Source of the DNA: Thelonectria olida
Lineage: Eukaryota > Ascomycota > Sordariomycetes > Hypocreales > Nectriaceae
NCBI GenBank assembly: GCA_020736575.1
Contig: JAGPYM010000001.1
Coordinates: 372,001 to 436,000, forward strand
DNA: 64,000 nt
Direction: 5' to 3'
Positions 35,315-49,000 of this stretch are shown here, piece after piece. How positions within the stretch are numbered: position 1 is the stretch's first letter; every line of letters begins with the position of its first letter. The notes beneath the pieces were generated by a model. That model saw nothing but the letters and a program-made list of their open reading frames with translations, was not told the DNA's origin and ran no database searches. Both the position numbers and the translations under genes were made by a program.

Positions 35315-36024
35315 TCATCGTCGGATGGGGATGGGACCGCCGGCAACGGCTACAGGAGCGGCTTGGGCATCGATGGGCTTGTCGTTCTCGTCCTGGTTAG
35401 CTGCCTCCTCCTGGGCGGCCTCTGACTCCTCAGCGCTGGTCTGACTCTTGAGGAAGCTGCTCTCCTTGATGGGGCTGCCAGCCTGGATGCCGGGAATGCC
35501 AGGAATGGAGGCTCGGTGGGCGTGTTGGGGTCCGTTGGTGTTACCGCTGATAGGGGAGCTGAGGTGGGGGATGTTCTCGGGGGAAGGGTGCTGAGAGCCG
35601 ACAGCGCCTGCGTCGACGCTGTCGCCCTTGCCGGCCTTGGACATGGCATAGTCGCCTGAGTCGAAGTACTTGCGCTCCTTAAGAACCTTGGTGAAGTGAT
35701 CGGAGCGGGAGGGGAGCTTGCCGTAGAGGCGGAAGAGGCGCTGCTCCTCGGGGGTGAGGGACTAGAGAGCGGTGGGACGACGAGGTCAGCATTTTGTTGC
35801 GAGCGTCTGGGGGCAAAATGGAGACGAGGTGAACATAGGAGCGTATCCGTAGCGTGGAACAGAAGCCAAGCTCGTTGTATTTTCTTTTGTCCTCGACGTT
35901 CGAGATGGGCTCAGGGCGGGAGGAGGGGTAGCTGAGGTGGTTTTGCCAATAGGCGCGTGCATGTGTTGGGCTGCAATCGGCGACTTACCTTGACGTCGAC
36001 CTTGTTCTTCTGGTGAGGGTTCAT
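35315..36024 (-). CDS. igo1: Endosulfine / ARPP-19 family protein (Igo1-like)
   Basis: Two exons (35989-36024 and 35315-35761) separated by a 227-nt intron give 160 aa. The endosulfine core covers residues 9-60: VDVKSLTPEEQRLFRLYGKLPSR, then KERKYFDSGDYAMSKAGK. Ser47 in the invariant FDSGDY is the site phosphorylated by Greatwall/Rim15 kinases. The phosphoprotein then inhibits PP2A-B55, linking TORC1 and PKA inactivation to quiescence and mRNA protection in yeast. The long tail is disordered, with several Ser-Pro sites (HPSPENIP, LSSPIS, GSPIK) that proline-directed kinases could use. The first exon encodes only 12 residues. It was chosen because it continues the family N terminus in frame and has a GTAAGT donor. 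Confidence is high. Confidence 0.95.
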
Positions 36025-39000
36025 GGCGATGACGTCGAGAAGTTTGTGTGCGTGTTTGGTGTGTATAATAGCTCCGCAGAAGGGAGAAACGTTCGCGAAA
36101 AAAGGACTATTTGCTTTGTCGGTCAGATCGTTCGAGGGATGAAGTTGGAAGGTTGTCTCGAGACTGGGCGAGTTTTGAGAGTGCCCGAAGCAGCGGCAGC
36201 GGGACAGAAGCAGCGCAAAGAGGGGCCGTGGACTGGGAAGGGAGGGGACAAGGGGACTGGTGAGGTACCTACTTCTTAGGGGGAAACTCGTGCCTGATTG
36301 GGCTGCTGTGACTGTGCTGTTTGGGTCGAGAAGGCGGCGGGCTGTGGTGGTGGGCCAGTGAGTGATATAACTTGCAATTATCGGGGCGGGGGGCAGGGTG
36401 AGGTATCGTTATGTCGCGGCACTTGAATTCACCAAAGCTGAGAACGGGCAGTGGAGGATGATCTCGAACAGCTGCGTGACGTACTTTGTCCCTGTACCTT
36501 ATTAGGCGGACTGACTGACTGGGTAAGGTGATGGAATGGGCCGAGCGGGACGAGTGATGATAAGTATGTGTTGATCTGTGATCTGAGAGACAGTGATGAT
36601 CCCAAGCTAACGTACACCAACTACGTAGGTGTTTGTCGGCTTTAGTCTTTTGTGCAACGACGCTCTTTGTAGGCTTTTGTGTTTCAATGCGCTTTGAACA
36701 CACAATGCAAGACGGGAAAGTGTGACGAGATATGATACAAAGTCGTGTGTATCTGTATGTTCCCCCCTTTGTTTACCTCTTGTCGTCTTCACGACGATAT
36801 TTTGCAGTGCATAAACTCTCGCTGACTCACAGCCTAGCTGATCCAGATTGCACTGTATATCACGCCTGATAATGCGCAGCACTCCCTCGAGTCCCTCCCT
36901 CTTCCCTTGCCAACCCCACCGCTCGCACTCGCACTGCATACAGCAGCAATCATGATGTCAGGATGGTCTATCCGTTGCTAACACCCGTGTTACCCTCCCA
37001 ACAACGGGATGCGCCCATTTTCGCACACAGGAAAAGCGAGGAACATTGCTCCGCTGGCTTGATGTCCTCGAACAACCCCGTGGTCTCTTTTCGTGTCGCC
37101 CTGGTCTGTCACGAAGGGAAGAAGATGACGGGGCTAGGCTGACGTGCCGGCTTTACAGTGCCCACGCTGCGTCCCACGGCCATGGCAGCAGAACGACAGG
37201 GCATGAATGGGTTGTACCGGACAACCACCTCCAGCATGAATGTGTGAGCAATGCCCTCCCTTGCACGTTATCTGCCCAGCAACACATGCCGGCAATAACA
37301 CAGCCGAATCAGAACACCTAGAAAAATGGTGCGTGCGAGGGGACACACTGGAGAAAAAAAGAAGAGAAAAGGAAGAGTATCGTCAACACCATCTCTGTGT
37401 GTCATGGACAATGCCTCATTGGCGTGGGCTTGGCGTGAGTTCCGCTTCCGGCTCGCCTCGGCCGCGTGAGCACCCAAAAGACTCTGCGCGCCGGGGGCCC
37501 GTCCCGGGAATCCACTTTAGGCATCCGGAGGACCCAGACGGATTTTTCTGTTGGGTAGAAGAAGTATTCGTGTTGATGAAGTGAGAGATGAGAGTGATGT
37601 CAGTTGTTAATTTCCCAAGTCAATGCTGTGGAGGAGTGGCCATGTTCTCTGTGTCATGGTTGCTGGGCTGAGATGTGTTTACTTTGCCTCCCATGTCCAG
37701 CTGGTACGCACTGGGCGAGCCTCACTAAAGACATGTTTAGTTTCCTCCTCCTCGTTAATGGCATGACGCCGGCATCAATTCGAGTCCCTCTTGTTGTGTA
37801 GGGATCTTGGTTCACATGGCAATCTTCTCGCGCTATCAACAACGAACGGGACGGCACCGCCCAACACCATCATTGCTCAACGCCATGCCCAACCCGACTT
37901 TTCAGCACCACCCTACCGACGGCACTGATTGTGCTGTGAGGTTGCATTCGTACCGAGTCTGCTCCCATTCAAGATCCCGGTTTGGCCGTATGAACATCTC
38001 CCACACATCTCAGCTATCTAAAATGGAGATGATGGGAAGAAGAGATATGCCGTTTCAGCACCAGGTGATTCCAGCAACTTCAGCCCGAATATCGAATAGT
38101 CGTATGACCCTGCCGATCGGTTAAGCTTGTTCCTTCCTCGACTCCAGTGGGAGAGCACGGGGGAGTCTCTAAAATAATCTCGTCTGCGGGCTGCCGCTGA
38201 TCATGTCCCAGACGATTAAGTTCACCGCGTGCGCGCGCTCATCATGCACCCCGCAGCCGGCAGGCCGACCCTAGTGTGGCCGGGTTGAAAGACGGGTCTT
38301 GGCTTTGCAGAGCTGGAACTGTTGGTGCGCAGGTATCGATGAGTGTGTGTGCAACTGCTTTGAAGCTGGTTGTGCTGGTGGTGCCGGGTGTTGGCCGCAG
38401 CAGAGAAGGAAGGTTCAGCCTGGTTGAAAAGCCAATTCCAATGGTCAAGATACATACCAGCGTCAATTGCCTATTGCCGCGTGGCACAGGGATTTCGACC
38501 AGGATTCCCTTCCAGAAAAGGCCGAGTTGGGCGTCTCTATCCGTACGAGTTTGGCCGGATGAAGGAGACTTTGTAAACCCCCAACTTACCAAGTAGCTAA
38601 CTCTCGCACACTATCAGAGTTGCCAGCGGACCATCCACCTCGCAAGAACTGGCCAATACGTATCAAGGAAGACTATGGTCGGGCGATCCACTCCTGATTG
38701 ATGGAAATGCAATACCGAGCTATCCTGCTGGACGTTAGCTCTTTGTGATGGACATTACTCGCGCAAGCTGTCTTTGGTGCCCTCGCAGTTTTCAGCTCTT
38801 CGGCTGCTACCCCAACGACAGCCAGGAGCTAGCTTCACATTCGTAAGAGAGCAAAAGTCACGGGGGGACGTTTAGTTCTGTGCACCTCGAAACGGTCGAG
38901 TTGTGTCATGTGATCTCTTCGTCTTACCAGCCTTTCCACACCATCGCAATGCCGTGCACATTACGGAATCTTCAACTGGCCTATCTTGTCGGGACACATC

Positions 39001-39083
39001 TGAAATGGCAGTTCTTGTCCCACCGCTCGACCCCCCACACATGACATTCGAGAAGAGGCTACTGCATACATATTGGGTGGTTT

Positions 39084-39109
39084 CCGCCTGCGTCGGCCGA
39101 CGCAGGCGG
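39084..39109. repeat. 26-bp perfect palindrome
   Basis: CCGCCTGCGTCGG is followed directly by its exact reverse complement, with no spacer. The centre is TCGGCCGA, so it contains abutting CGG and CCG half-sites of the type bound by fungal Zn2Cys6 factors. It lies 2.1 kb upstream of the glutamate-cysteine ligase start. Confidence 0.92.
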
Positions 39110-39382
39110 GCTTACCATAGGACGGCGTTTGCATAAGTAGGGCCAGCCAAAATTATGTCGCAGGGTGACTTCGCTTGTGCCTTGGTTGGAGGGTTGATTG
39201 CAACCCAATTGATTACTCACGCAGGCGAGTCCTTGGATGTGCTTGGCGCGGTTGAGAGCTGTAGTTGTTCTCTTCTCTGCTGCATGTGTGCCTTCAGGGT
39301 TCTTCTCTCTGGGAGTTTGAGGGACCGGATTGAATCGGAGGAGCTCCCGCACAGGCTTGGTACTGCGTTGTTTGACTACCGT

Positions 39383-39416
39383 GGGGGGGGGGGGGTTTGG
39401 GTTTGGGTTTGGGTTT
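39383..39416 (+). repeat. G13 run with telomere-like (TTTGGG)3
   Basis: Thirteen consecutive G are followed by three TTTGGG units and a final TTT. Four or more G-tracts of at least 3 with 3-nt loops make a strong quadruplex motif. The unit resembles, but is not, the fungal telomere repeat TTAGGG. Confidence 0.9.
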
Positions 39417-41201
39417 GTCAGCGAGAAATCAGATAGATTGAATACGAAGTACGAAGTTGGCCGCTTATTGATCAGATATAGGAAGCCGCTTATCAATCTG
39501 ACCTAGGTATGTATCTTTGCTGAGATGATAGACGGCAAATGGACATGCAGTGCAGTCCCTACAACAGGAAGAAGGCTCTTTGGTGTGCTTGGATGCGAAG
39601 AGAGTCAGTCAGTTTGTCAGATACTGACGGGTTTAGAGGTTGCAGTCGGAAGGAGCGACAGATGGCCGAGCGCCGATTCGATATTGGATGTCAAAGGTAT
39701 AAATTAAATAGATTAGAAGTGTCGGACCGCAACAGTAATAAGAAAAGGCGACTTCCGATAGCCACCGTCGGTCGGTTGCCGGCGTTGCTTCTTCAGAGTG
39801 TCTCTGTCTGGGATGGTTTCTCCACTTTCTCGGTGCGTCTCGGCATGTGGCGTCGTTGAAGTTGACTGGCTTTTCAAGGGTCCAACGGTGGCATATATCA
39901 ATCTATGAAAGAACTGATCATGTCTGGAATAAATCTTCAACGATTGTAGTCAACTCTTGCCAGTGCACAAACAGGGACTCAAAGCACTGTCAGTGAGTAC
40001 AAACGACTCGAGTCCCTCGGCGGTTCTCTCAAGGTCCTCACTCCTCTCGTCCTCGTCCGGGTGCCGCATCAAGGAGGGGACGCGGCGATGATGCAATCGA
40101 AGCCAGACCTAATCCGATGACGATTTCTAAGCAAAACGGCCGCCATTGGATCAATAGACTGGTCCATCTTTTTTTTCACAGGTCAAACAGTGGAGGAACA
40201 GAGAGAAAGAAAAATTACCCGCGATTAACCTCGATTGATTGACAAGCACTTTGAGTAATATTAAGTACTCGCCATGTACATAACCGCGAATACACCTAGG
40301 AAGGCGCACTCATCCGTCACGTCGTCGTACCGTCCGTAGAGGATTTGATGTGGTTTTATCTCCACTGACGTCAAATCCGCCTCTCTTTTCCTCTCTCCTG
40401 CCTTGTTAATAAGCTTTGCGACTCTCGGCGCTTCCGTCTCTGCAACTCCTGGTACCTGAGGCAATATCAACCAGTTTCTAACTACCTATTCCATCCATCT
40501 TGTGCAGCGCCGGGGAGAAAAAAAAATCAATCAATTAGTGTCGCCTCCCCCGATTCTAATCAAGTCTCCGCTTCCTTCCTTCTCCGGGTCGTCGCTCACG
40601 ACTCGGCCCACGCGACCAGAGCGAGTGCCGGAGGTTTGGTCTTGTTCCGGGAAGACTTTCCGAGACTTCTCCAAGACTACCTTTCCTACCTGCCTACAAA
40701 CCACCCTCTTCCCGCCCATTCTCAAATTTTCATTGAGAGAGACAAAACAGAATAGAGAAAAGAGAGTTCCACTTCTCGGATATACAACTCATCATCCCCC
40801 CCCCCTTCTCTCTCTCTCTCTTTCTGTTCCTACTCCGACCCGCAAGCGCTCTTCCGGACTCCGCTTTGCATCCCATCTCGTCCCCCATCACATCACAAGT
40901 CTCAACCCGGCAGATCAACAGTTCGCGACTACCCCTCGACTGTCGCCATCCCACTTCGAGACCAGGGTGTCTGTCATCCCGCGCTCCTCGTGGCCATCGT
41001 CTTATCCAGGCACGGACATCGTTCGTATACGGCTCGAGAGGACCAATCGCCGCAACCCAAAAGTCGACTCGTCAACCACTTCGTCACCCGCCTCGGCCTT
41101 TATCTAACTCGTTCATAAAGGGCCATTGGCCATCACTAGTCTCGTCTTAATCTCTCGGTCGACTTCGTCTTCTCACCTTTCACTCTCCTTCCACAAACGC
41201 C

Positions 41202-43704
41202 ATGGGTCTCTTGTAAGCTCCCCCAAAATCACATGCCAACCCTTAGAGGCTTGATCCTTTCAACGGCGCGCTAACCAAGACTGAAAAAATTCTAGAGCCC
41301 TAGGAACTGCCCTCGACTGGCCAGAGGCCAAAAAGCGAGCTCCTCAAGTCAGGGAATGGGGTATCAAGGTAAACACTTCTCTTTCCATCGCGTCCAATGT
41401 CAGCTGCTACTTCTACGCTGCTGCAGAGTGACCCCCATCCCATGACATAATAACATGCTGACACTGAAGGCGCTAAAAAGCAACTCCTGGAGATCTGGAA
41501 CAAGGCCAAAGGCAAGGAGCGTGATGCCATGTTGTGGGGGGATGAGGTCAGTCGGCCCCGGCATCACGACATGCACTTCCTCAGCTAACCCCAACCCAGG
41601 TCGAGTACCTTGTTGTGACATACTCCAAAGACGATCCCAGAGTTTTATTGTCACTTCGACAGGCTGAGATTCTAGAGGCTTTGGCAGAAGACAAGGAGCT
41701 CAAGAAAAAGGGTGGTTGTGTCCCTGAACTTCAGAATGGAAATGAAAATGCTCAGAAGCCCAAGTACGCATATCCCCCCATTCAACATTCCGTTTGCTGA
41801 CCAAGAGTTAGAGCCAATCCCATTCCCGTATTCCATCCCGAGTTTGGTCGTTTCATGCTTGAGACGACTCCGGGAAAGCCATGGGGAATCGGCTTCAAGG
41901 AACTACTCGATGTCGAGCCTGACATGAAGCTGCGGAGGAAGATTGCAAGGGAGCACATGCTGTCTACCGAGTATCCCATCACGCTGACAACATTCCCACG
42001 AATCGGTGCTCCCGGGCAGTTCACCGATCCTTACTACCCTGTGTCTGGTCCCCGGCTGCGATCCCAGTTCGTCCCGGACGAGATCGCCAACCCTCACATC
42101 AGATTCCCGACGCTGGCAGCCAACATTCGGTCTCGACGCGGCCGCAAAGTCCAAGTCAACGTGCCCATTTTCCACGACAAGAACACGCCAAACCCTTGGA
42201 AAGACCCCACTGTCAACCACGACCTGCACAACTGGCCTGAGGATGACGATGTGCGGAATGGAGCAGCTCCCGACAACTTCATCCACATGGACGCCATGGC
42301 GTTCGGAATGGGCAGTTGCTGTCTGCAGATCACGTTTCAGGCCAAAAACATCACCGAGGGTAGACAGCTATATGATCAACTGAGCCCCCTAGGTCCCATC
42401 ATGCTTGCTCTCACTGCCGCAACCCCCGTGTATAAGGGATTCCTCGCCAATACGGATGTGCGGTGGAACCAGATCAGTCGGGCAGTAGACTGCAGAACCC
42501 CGGGAGAGATGGGGGAAAAGGTAGTCATTTCCCTTTTTACTCAATGTACCGTTGCTAATTGTTGCAGCCCCTGGCCGAAGGTGAACGGAGAATACCCAAA
42601 TCGAGATATGCCTCCAACTCGACCTACATCTCAACAGACTCGCGCTTGCGAAAGGAGTATCTCGACCCCGACTTGGTTTTCGACCAAGACATTAAACAAA
42701 CGCTTCTCGACGGCGGAATGGATGATCGCCTTGCCACTCACTTTGCGCACTTGTTCATCCGAGACCCCATCGTTGTCTTTGAGGAGGATCTTCAGGAGCT
42801 AGACCTGTCCAAGACGGACCATTTTGAGAACATTCAGTCGACAAACTGGCAACACATGCGCTTCAAGCCTCCACCTGCGGACAACAGCATCGGCTGGCGA
42901 GTCGAGTTCCGTTCCATGGAGATCCAGATCACCGATTTTGAAAACGCAGCTTTCTCTGTCTTCATGGCTCTAGTCACACGCGCTATTCTCTCCTTCGACT
43001 TGAACTTTTACATCCCCATCAAGAAGGTCGACGAGAATATGGAACGCGCTCACTCTGTCGATGCCGTACTGAAGGAAAAGTTCTACTTCCGCAAGAACCC
43101 CTTCCCCAGTCGCCCGTCCCGGGCCAATACCGTCGCAGGAGACGACAGCCGGCCCGGGTCTGCCTATCCCAGTCGGCCAGCAACTCCCACGGGTCCCGTG
43201 GATGACGAGTTTGAGGAGATGACTATCAACGATGTCATCAACGGCTCCGACAACGGAGACTTCCCCGGCCTCATCCCCATCGTCGAGAGCTACCTCGACA
43301 GCGTCAACGTCGACGTGACCACTCGATGCCAACTCGCTACATACCTCGACCTGATCGGAAAGCGAGCAAGCGGCGAACTCGACACGACGGCACGATGGAT
43401 CCGCAACTTAATCGACACGCATCCCCGGTACAAGCACGATAGCGTCGTTAACGATGAGATTCAGCACGACCTAATTGGCGCCGTCATCGCCATCGGCGAG
43501 CGCGAGAGTGCCGGCCGCAACTTTGCCGGTCTCAACATCCACGGTCTACCCAGGCTGCTCAACGGCTTCCGAGGTGGATGCGGTGGAAACCAGGACGGCT
43601 CAGTGACGGAGAATGGGAACGGGACGGTGAATGGGAACCTAAATGGGTCGTTGAAGCGCAAGAGCGACTGGATCGAAGTGCCCGGCAAGGCTCAGAAGGC
43701 ATAG
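41202..43704 (+). CDS. gsh1: Glutamate-cysteine ligase catalytic subunit
   Basis: Six exons (41202-41212, 41296-41368, 41481-41546, 41600-41763, 41812-42520, 42568-43704) give 719 aa. The enzyme makes gamma-glutamylcysteine from Glu, Cys and ATP, the rate-limiting step of glutathione synthesis in the cytosol. The eukaryotic type-3 ligase family is clear: MGLLALGTALDW start, LWGDEVEYLVV with the acidic pair E50/E52, PEFGRFMLETTPG, the MDAMAFGMGSCCLQITFQA block, KSRYASNSTYIS, HFENIQSTNWQHMRFKPP, and EFRSMEIQITDFENAAF. The first coding exon is just 11 nt. A Ser/Pro/Arg-rich insert (about residues 525-570) and a Gly/Asn-rich tail near 670-705 are not conserved in yeast Gsh1. The family is usually induced by oxidative stress and cadmium. 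No AP-1 site was evident to me in the upstream 700 bp. Confidence 0.97.
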
Positions 43705-46005
43705 GCGAGTGGGAAGGGGAAGCATACAGCATGGTGTTTTGTTGTTTTTCAATTTGTCATGATTACTTCTGCAAGTTATTACGCATGTACAGCGGCCTGG
43801 ATATGGGCTATACAGGGAAGCCAAAGTGGTTTGTCAAGTGAAGGATAGTTAGCGAAATATATATTGGTCTTTGGAGAGCTCGTTCGAGGTATGCAGTGGT
43901 TTCAGCGTGCGAGGTTGCTCATGTTGGTGACTAGTCCGTACGACCCGTCATATGTTTCCGCGACTCTGAAGGTGTAATCCGATAGTGTCTGGTAACAACA
44001 TACCCGACATAGAAACAAGCCTGATTAGATTCCCCGAACCCAAGATGTGCTCGTACTGCCGCTCTCAGCTGTGCCCTCCATTGAACAGTCTAGCTGTCTT
44101 GAGCGCGGATAGTCCGTCGAAAGGCGCTTACCCTAGACTACGGGAGCATCGATGATGTCCCCCACGCCTAACAACCAGCCTCACAGCCTTCCAACACCAA
44201 CCCCAACAACAACCAGCCTCTCTCTGTCTCTCGATCCTCCGCAAGCCTCAAAAGCCAAAGCATGTTCGAAGTAAACTCCCCTGCCAAAGCCTCTCATCCC
44301 GAAACAACCCAACCTCAGCCGCACGCATCCTCATCACACATCCCCGAAGCGCTAGCTACTGTAGTGAGCTATCACAACTGTCGCCATGCGCATTTTCAAA
44401 ACGTCCCCCTCCTACTCCCCGCTCATCACCAACAAGTCGCATGCAGTGCACAAGTGTTTGCCTGCAAGTTCCCAAAAGTGACCAATCTTGCATTAACGTT
44501 TTTCCCCCCTTCCCCCTTCGCTGCTCTTTGCTCCGGCGGCGCCACCCCTCCCAGCTCCCCGCCGCCCTCTTTGATCGGCGATGCAACCCGCCATGAATTT
44601 AATAATTGCAAGGCGAAGGCGAGGCTTGTCGTGGCGCTTGGCATGATTCACAACCGCCCCCCGAGCTAATTCCCACCGCATCTTTTTGCCCACACCCTCC
44701 CCGACGTTGAAGGTGTTGGGTTGGGGGAGACAAACAGAGAGAGAACCGGACAAACAAACATCCAGAAAGAAGCATTGCTCCGCGGACGGATGGTGGCCGA
44801 CGGGCAAGACAGGACACCCCCTTCGCCATCTGACAGCTTCCGGCGAAACCTTACAACACCATGGAGGTATTCGTAGTCACTTGAAGTTGTCTCCGCCACC
44901 CTGCTGGCCTCAAGACCTGAACCCTGAAAGGAACAAAATGTCTTGATCACATTTGGACTCGTTTAGGCCGTCTTGGGACATCTCCTGGTGGGGGTTCGAA
45001 AGCACACGCCAAATCCACGGCCCACGGGGGTGAAATAGGGGACCATGGTGCATGAAGCCTAACAGAAGCCAGCATCTCGACTCGACCTTGTGATGTCCGA
45101 TGCATCCCTTGCTTGTCTTGATTGGCAGATCTCTGCGTGGGGAGAGAACAAAGGCAGATCTGTGTTGGTCCCCATGTGCTCAGCGCCATCTTTTCGACTC
45201 CCGCCAGTCCCGCGGTTCAATGGATGATCGTCGACGTGACTGCGACAACGGTAATAGAGGCACAAACAGGTACAAGCACAAACATGTACAAGGAGGCTTG
45301 GAGAGACGAGAGCAAGCAGATTCTTTTGGCTGTCCTCAGCCGTGTGCGTGGCTGAAGCATCCGGGCCTTTTCTCGTCGGGGAGGCGGACAACGGTCCTAT
45401 TATTGGCATTGCTTGCCTCTAGCGAATGTCACTATTTCATCTGTGGCTTGGGGGCGCAATCTCTCCAGACTTTGAGCGAGGAACGTAGATTCGATCGGTG
45501 ATGCTCGTCGTTGTCTTACATAATACGGTCAGTCCCCATCACGGAGCCGCTTCCACGGTTGGGCTCAAAGATCATCTTCACGTACCGGTAGTGCGTACTA
45601 CCGTCCCTGCGGGTCAAAACCTCCGGAGTTGAAAGGCAATGGCGTCTTTGGTTCGACGAAAAGCCAACTGCCCCATCGATTGAGATGAGCGACGGCAGAC
45701 GAGGGAGGTCCGATAACGGATAGTGCGACATGGTTAGCAACCTCACGGCTCGTCAGCTGCAATTCCAACTGAATCAGCACACGAGCGGCCTAATCAAGGT
45801 CCAGACCGGGTGATCGACAAGCAGAAAAGGGAAAGAAAGAATCCAGGGTCCTGGGTCTGACCGTCGAGACTACACAATCCCATCACAGCCATGCTTCAGC
45901 GCCAGTGCAAATAGTGCCTCTCTCTCCAGACGACTTGGATGAATAGGGATGAAGTCGCGAGTAAGGAGATGCACCATCAACACTTGTCCGTCGCCGCGGG
46001 CCGCG

Positions 46006-46044
46006 CCAGCACCAGCACCAGCACCAGCACCAGCACCAGCACCA
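46006..46044. repeat. (CCAGCA)6 hexamer microsatellite
   Basis: Six exact copies of CCAGCA plus CCA, 39 bp, with no interruption. The surrounding frames are not convincing genes, so it is probably non-coding. Confidence 0.95.
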
Positions 46045-49000
46045 ATAAAAGAGATTTGCTTGTTCCTCAAGCTGGGCTAGAAGTCGACGAATCTGACCAT
46101 TTGACTTTGCTCGTTCCGGGGATACTTCGCCCCTTCGGGAGTTGCAAAGCCCGGCAAAAGAAAATTCAGCCATCATCATGATGCCATTTCCATTTGCCAT
46201 CGTTCGGTAGAATGCGATAGTTCGTCCTTGGTCCATGGTTTCACCTGCATTCTTTGCTTTTTCTGGCTCCTACAGTAGACGCCACCGAGAAACAAAAAGA
46301 AAGACACCAAAAAAACGAGACGGCAACTTGGCATGTCAGACTAATCAGATCCTGCCCCGAGGTGAGAAGACGGATCCCTTCTTGCATGTCCGAGAAGCCC
46401 ATTGTGCCTCTGAACCCATATTGGTCCCCAGTACGAAGTGCATATTCGTCTCTAGTGCTGGCTGGCTCTCCTCTCCTGTCCTGTCCACCACCAGCTCGTC
46501 GGTTTGATGAGCGATTAAAGCAAGGACGCTTGACCTGCTTCTCTCTCAACCACCCCTAACCTAGCCTCGATGAATGTCTTCTCCACCGATGACGAAGGGG
46601 GCGTCCTCCATGCCCGTAACCGAGGACAAAAGAGCCGGGGCAGCTTAATTAAAGTCAGCCGGAAAGGCTTCCACGAAACCCAAAATGAAAGGGGAAAACC
46701 CAGACAGCAGAAAAGAGACAAGACGAAGACGAAGAAAAAGCAATGCGACTCTGCGCTAGAGCGGCAGCAGTGGGACGATTCGTGACCGAAACGTACGTGA
46801 AAAAGAAAAAAGGAATGCAAGCAAGCCCACTGAAACAAAACTAGAAACAACCCGGCAACAGAATGGATTCATGGTCCCGGAACCTGCATCGAGTTGGGGA
46901 TCTGCGTCAGGGGGGGTTTTCCTTCCGTCAGTTGGTCATGTTCGAAAGTGCCCCCAACCCAACGCTTCTCTTTGAAAAGGAGTAAGTCGTAGGCTTGGTC
47001 GAGGACCGTAATCAAATCGCAGGTATTCCCCCTCCCCCTATGTTCATTTCCCGGCAGAGATCGGGCTCCAGAAGCCACGGGGAGCGAGTGAAAAAAGCAA
47101 TACGTATCCAGAGAAACACATGATGTTACCCGTCTCATCGTGATTGACTCCATCGGCGGAGCTTCTGGAAGCCTTCGTTGGCGACTGCCGAAGCGTGGGG
47201 CCGTCAGTTTGCAAAATGAAAGCTCGACCTCGTCTTTTGACTTGTCGTCAGGGTTTGGGTCCATTCGCCGCCATGCCGTCCACGTACGAATCGCTCACAT
47301 CTCATCAGGAATGATGAACGTGACAGAGAGTGACATCCAAGCAAGCATCCATCTCCACGGGGTCTTGTTAAAACCCGAGAGGGAGCTCCTGCAACGTAGT
47401 CCATTTTGGCAGGCCCCTTGATGTCGGGGAGGGCAGGGCAGGCTCTGTCTAGACATGCCTCGGCTATGCCATTCCCTAAAGCTTAGGCAGCGGATTCCTG
47501 TAAGCAATCGTTGGTCTTGCAATGATCCCCGTACTCCGTTCAGTCCGTAAAAGCGACTTCGAGTCAGGGGGGTTGTCTTGGTGGGGGCACGAGCCGCTGA
47601 TGGGTCCCCTCCACGATGCTGGCGAGATGAGATTTCGATACCGATGAGATGAGATGCGATGGCTGACGGGCACACACACGAGTTGAGAATGCCATCAATG
47701 CGAAATTTGCCATGGTGACAACGATCAAACTCAACACGTAACAGTAAGCCCACCCTGCCGCTCAAAGAATGAGCGCGGGGACCAGGAGGTTGCTCGAATT
47801 GGTCCCTCAAATCGCTGTTCACCCTCCCGTACGAAGTGCACTCATCTTCCTTTGTCCCGTCCCGACCGGCATCACCTTCAATGACAGCCAGAGAGGTTGG
47901 ACAAACACGGCCAAAGCAGGAAGGTTGGTTTGACAGACAGTCAGGATATCGTATGATCGATCAGGCCAGTTCGGTCGGTGTGATTGGATATGCGTCTCGT
48001 TCAGGGGCCATTGCAGGAAGAAGCAAGCAAACAGGACTAGCAGCACCGCACATGTCGCAAGCATGACTTAGCGGTCCTGTTCGGCTGGTAAGGCTGAGAC
48101 GACGGGTTGGAACCGGGGGGCGTGCAAAATGCGAAAATTTAGCACCTCCGTCCTCCAGTCCTCCGTATCCCGTCACCAGAAGGCTGCGAAGGATCCGCAG
48201 ACACGGTCAGCAAGCTAGATCGAGGCTAAGCGGCAAATGCCTTTTAGTCTCTCGTTAAACTTCGAATCGCTTCAGGCACTTGGGATGAGGATTCTCAGAT
48301 CATTGATGCTCATCCCCCCGGATCTTGATGAGCTGGCACCATTCCCCCCCGCCGCCAGTCGGTGTCGTGGCCATCAAACTGCACGTCTTGTATCCATACG
48401 GGCGGATCTCAGTGTAGTCACCACCCATCATCCGCCGCGACATCCCGTCTCCTCCCTCCACCGTTGAGTTGCTTCGACAAAACGGTCGCGTGCCGCAACC
48501 GTGTTGCCATCCGTCCATGGGTAGTGGTAGACCGTTCGAGGCCATCCTGGGAAGGACGGCGGCTGCTCGCTAGCCTCTCATGTAGTTTTCGTCAAGGAAT
48601 GTTGTTCCTCTCCGCCAGCCTCACTCACCCATGATTCCTTGCTTGTACGAATTGCACCCTCCATCCCCCTCGAGGCTGACGGCTGAGACGAAGGCGCTCA
48701 CAGCCGGCGTGCATATAAATGACTCGGTTGAGCATGTGAGGAGCAGGATGCCGCCGCGCAGACGCCCGGACATGCCCTTTCCGCAACATCAGGCCACCTG
48801 AGTATGCCAAGGAGCGGATCCTGGTCGCTGAATCGTCGACCGGCGGCGTGTGGCTTGCACTTGCATCCCGCACCTTGAGCCCTTGACCGACAATTCCCCG
48901 TCGAGCGTTTCAATGCTGACCAGGATGACTAGTAATAGCTCCGGGTGTTGAATTCTGATGGACAAAATGCCATTTGCGAGGGTCATCCGTCGTAGATTAA

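Larger units (their letters stand above)
36025..41201. other. Long divergent gap, endosulfine / glutamate-cysteine ligase
   Basis: 5.2 kb without a supported gene. The left end is the endosulfine promoter. The right end (about 40.5-41.2 kb) is a pyrimidine-rich leader of the ligase gene, with C10 plus a TC run at 40796-40826. In between lie a 26-bp palindrome (39084-39109) and a G-run with telomere-like repeats (39383-39416). A 201-codon frame at 40502-41107 lies in the presumed leader and looks fortuitous. Confidence 0.5.

Noticed and set aside
40502..41107. 201-codon frame just upstream of glutamate-cysteine ligase
   Set aside because: It covers the pyrimidine-rich leader, and its Ser/Pro/Arg/Thr composition follows from the CT-rich DNA.
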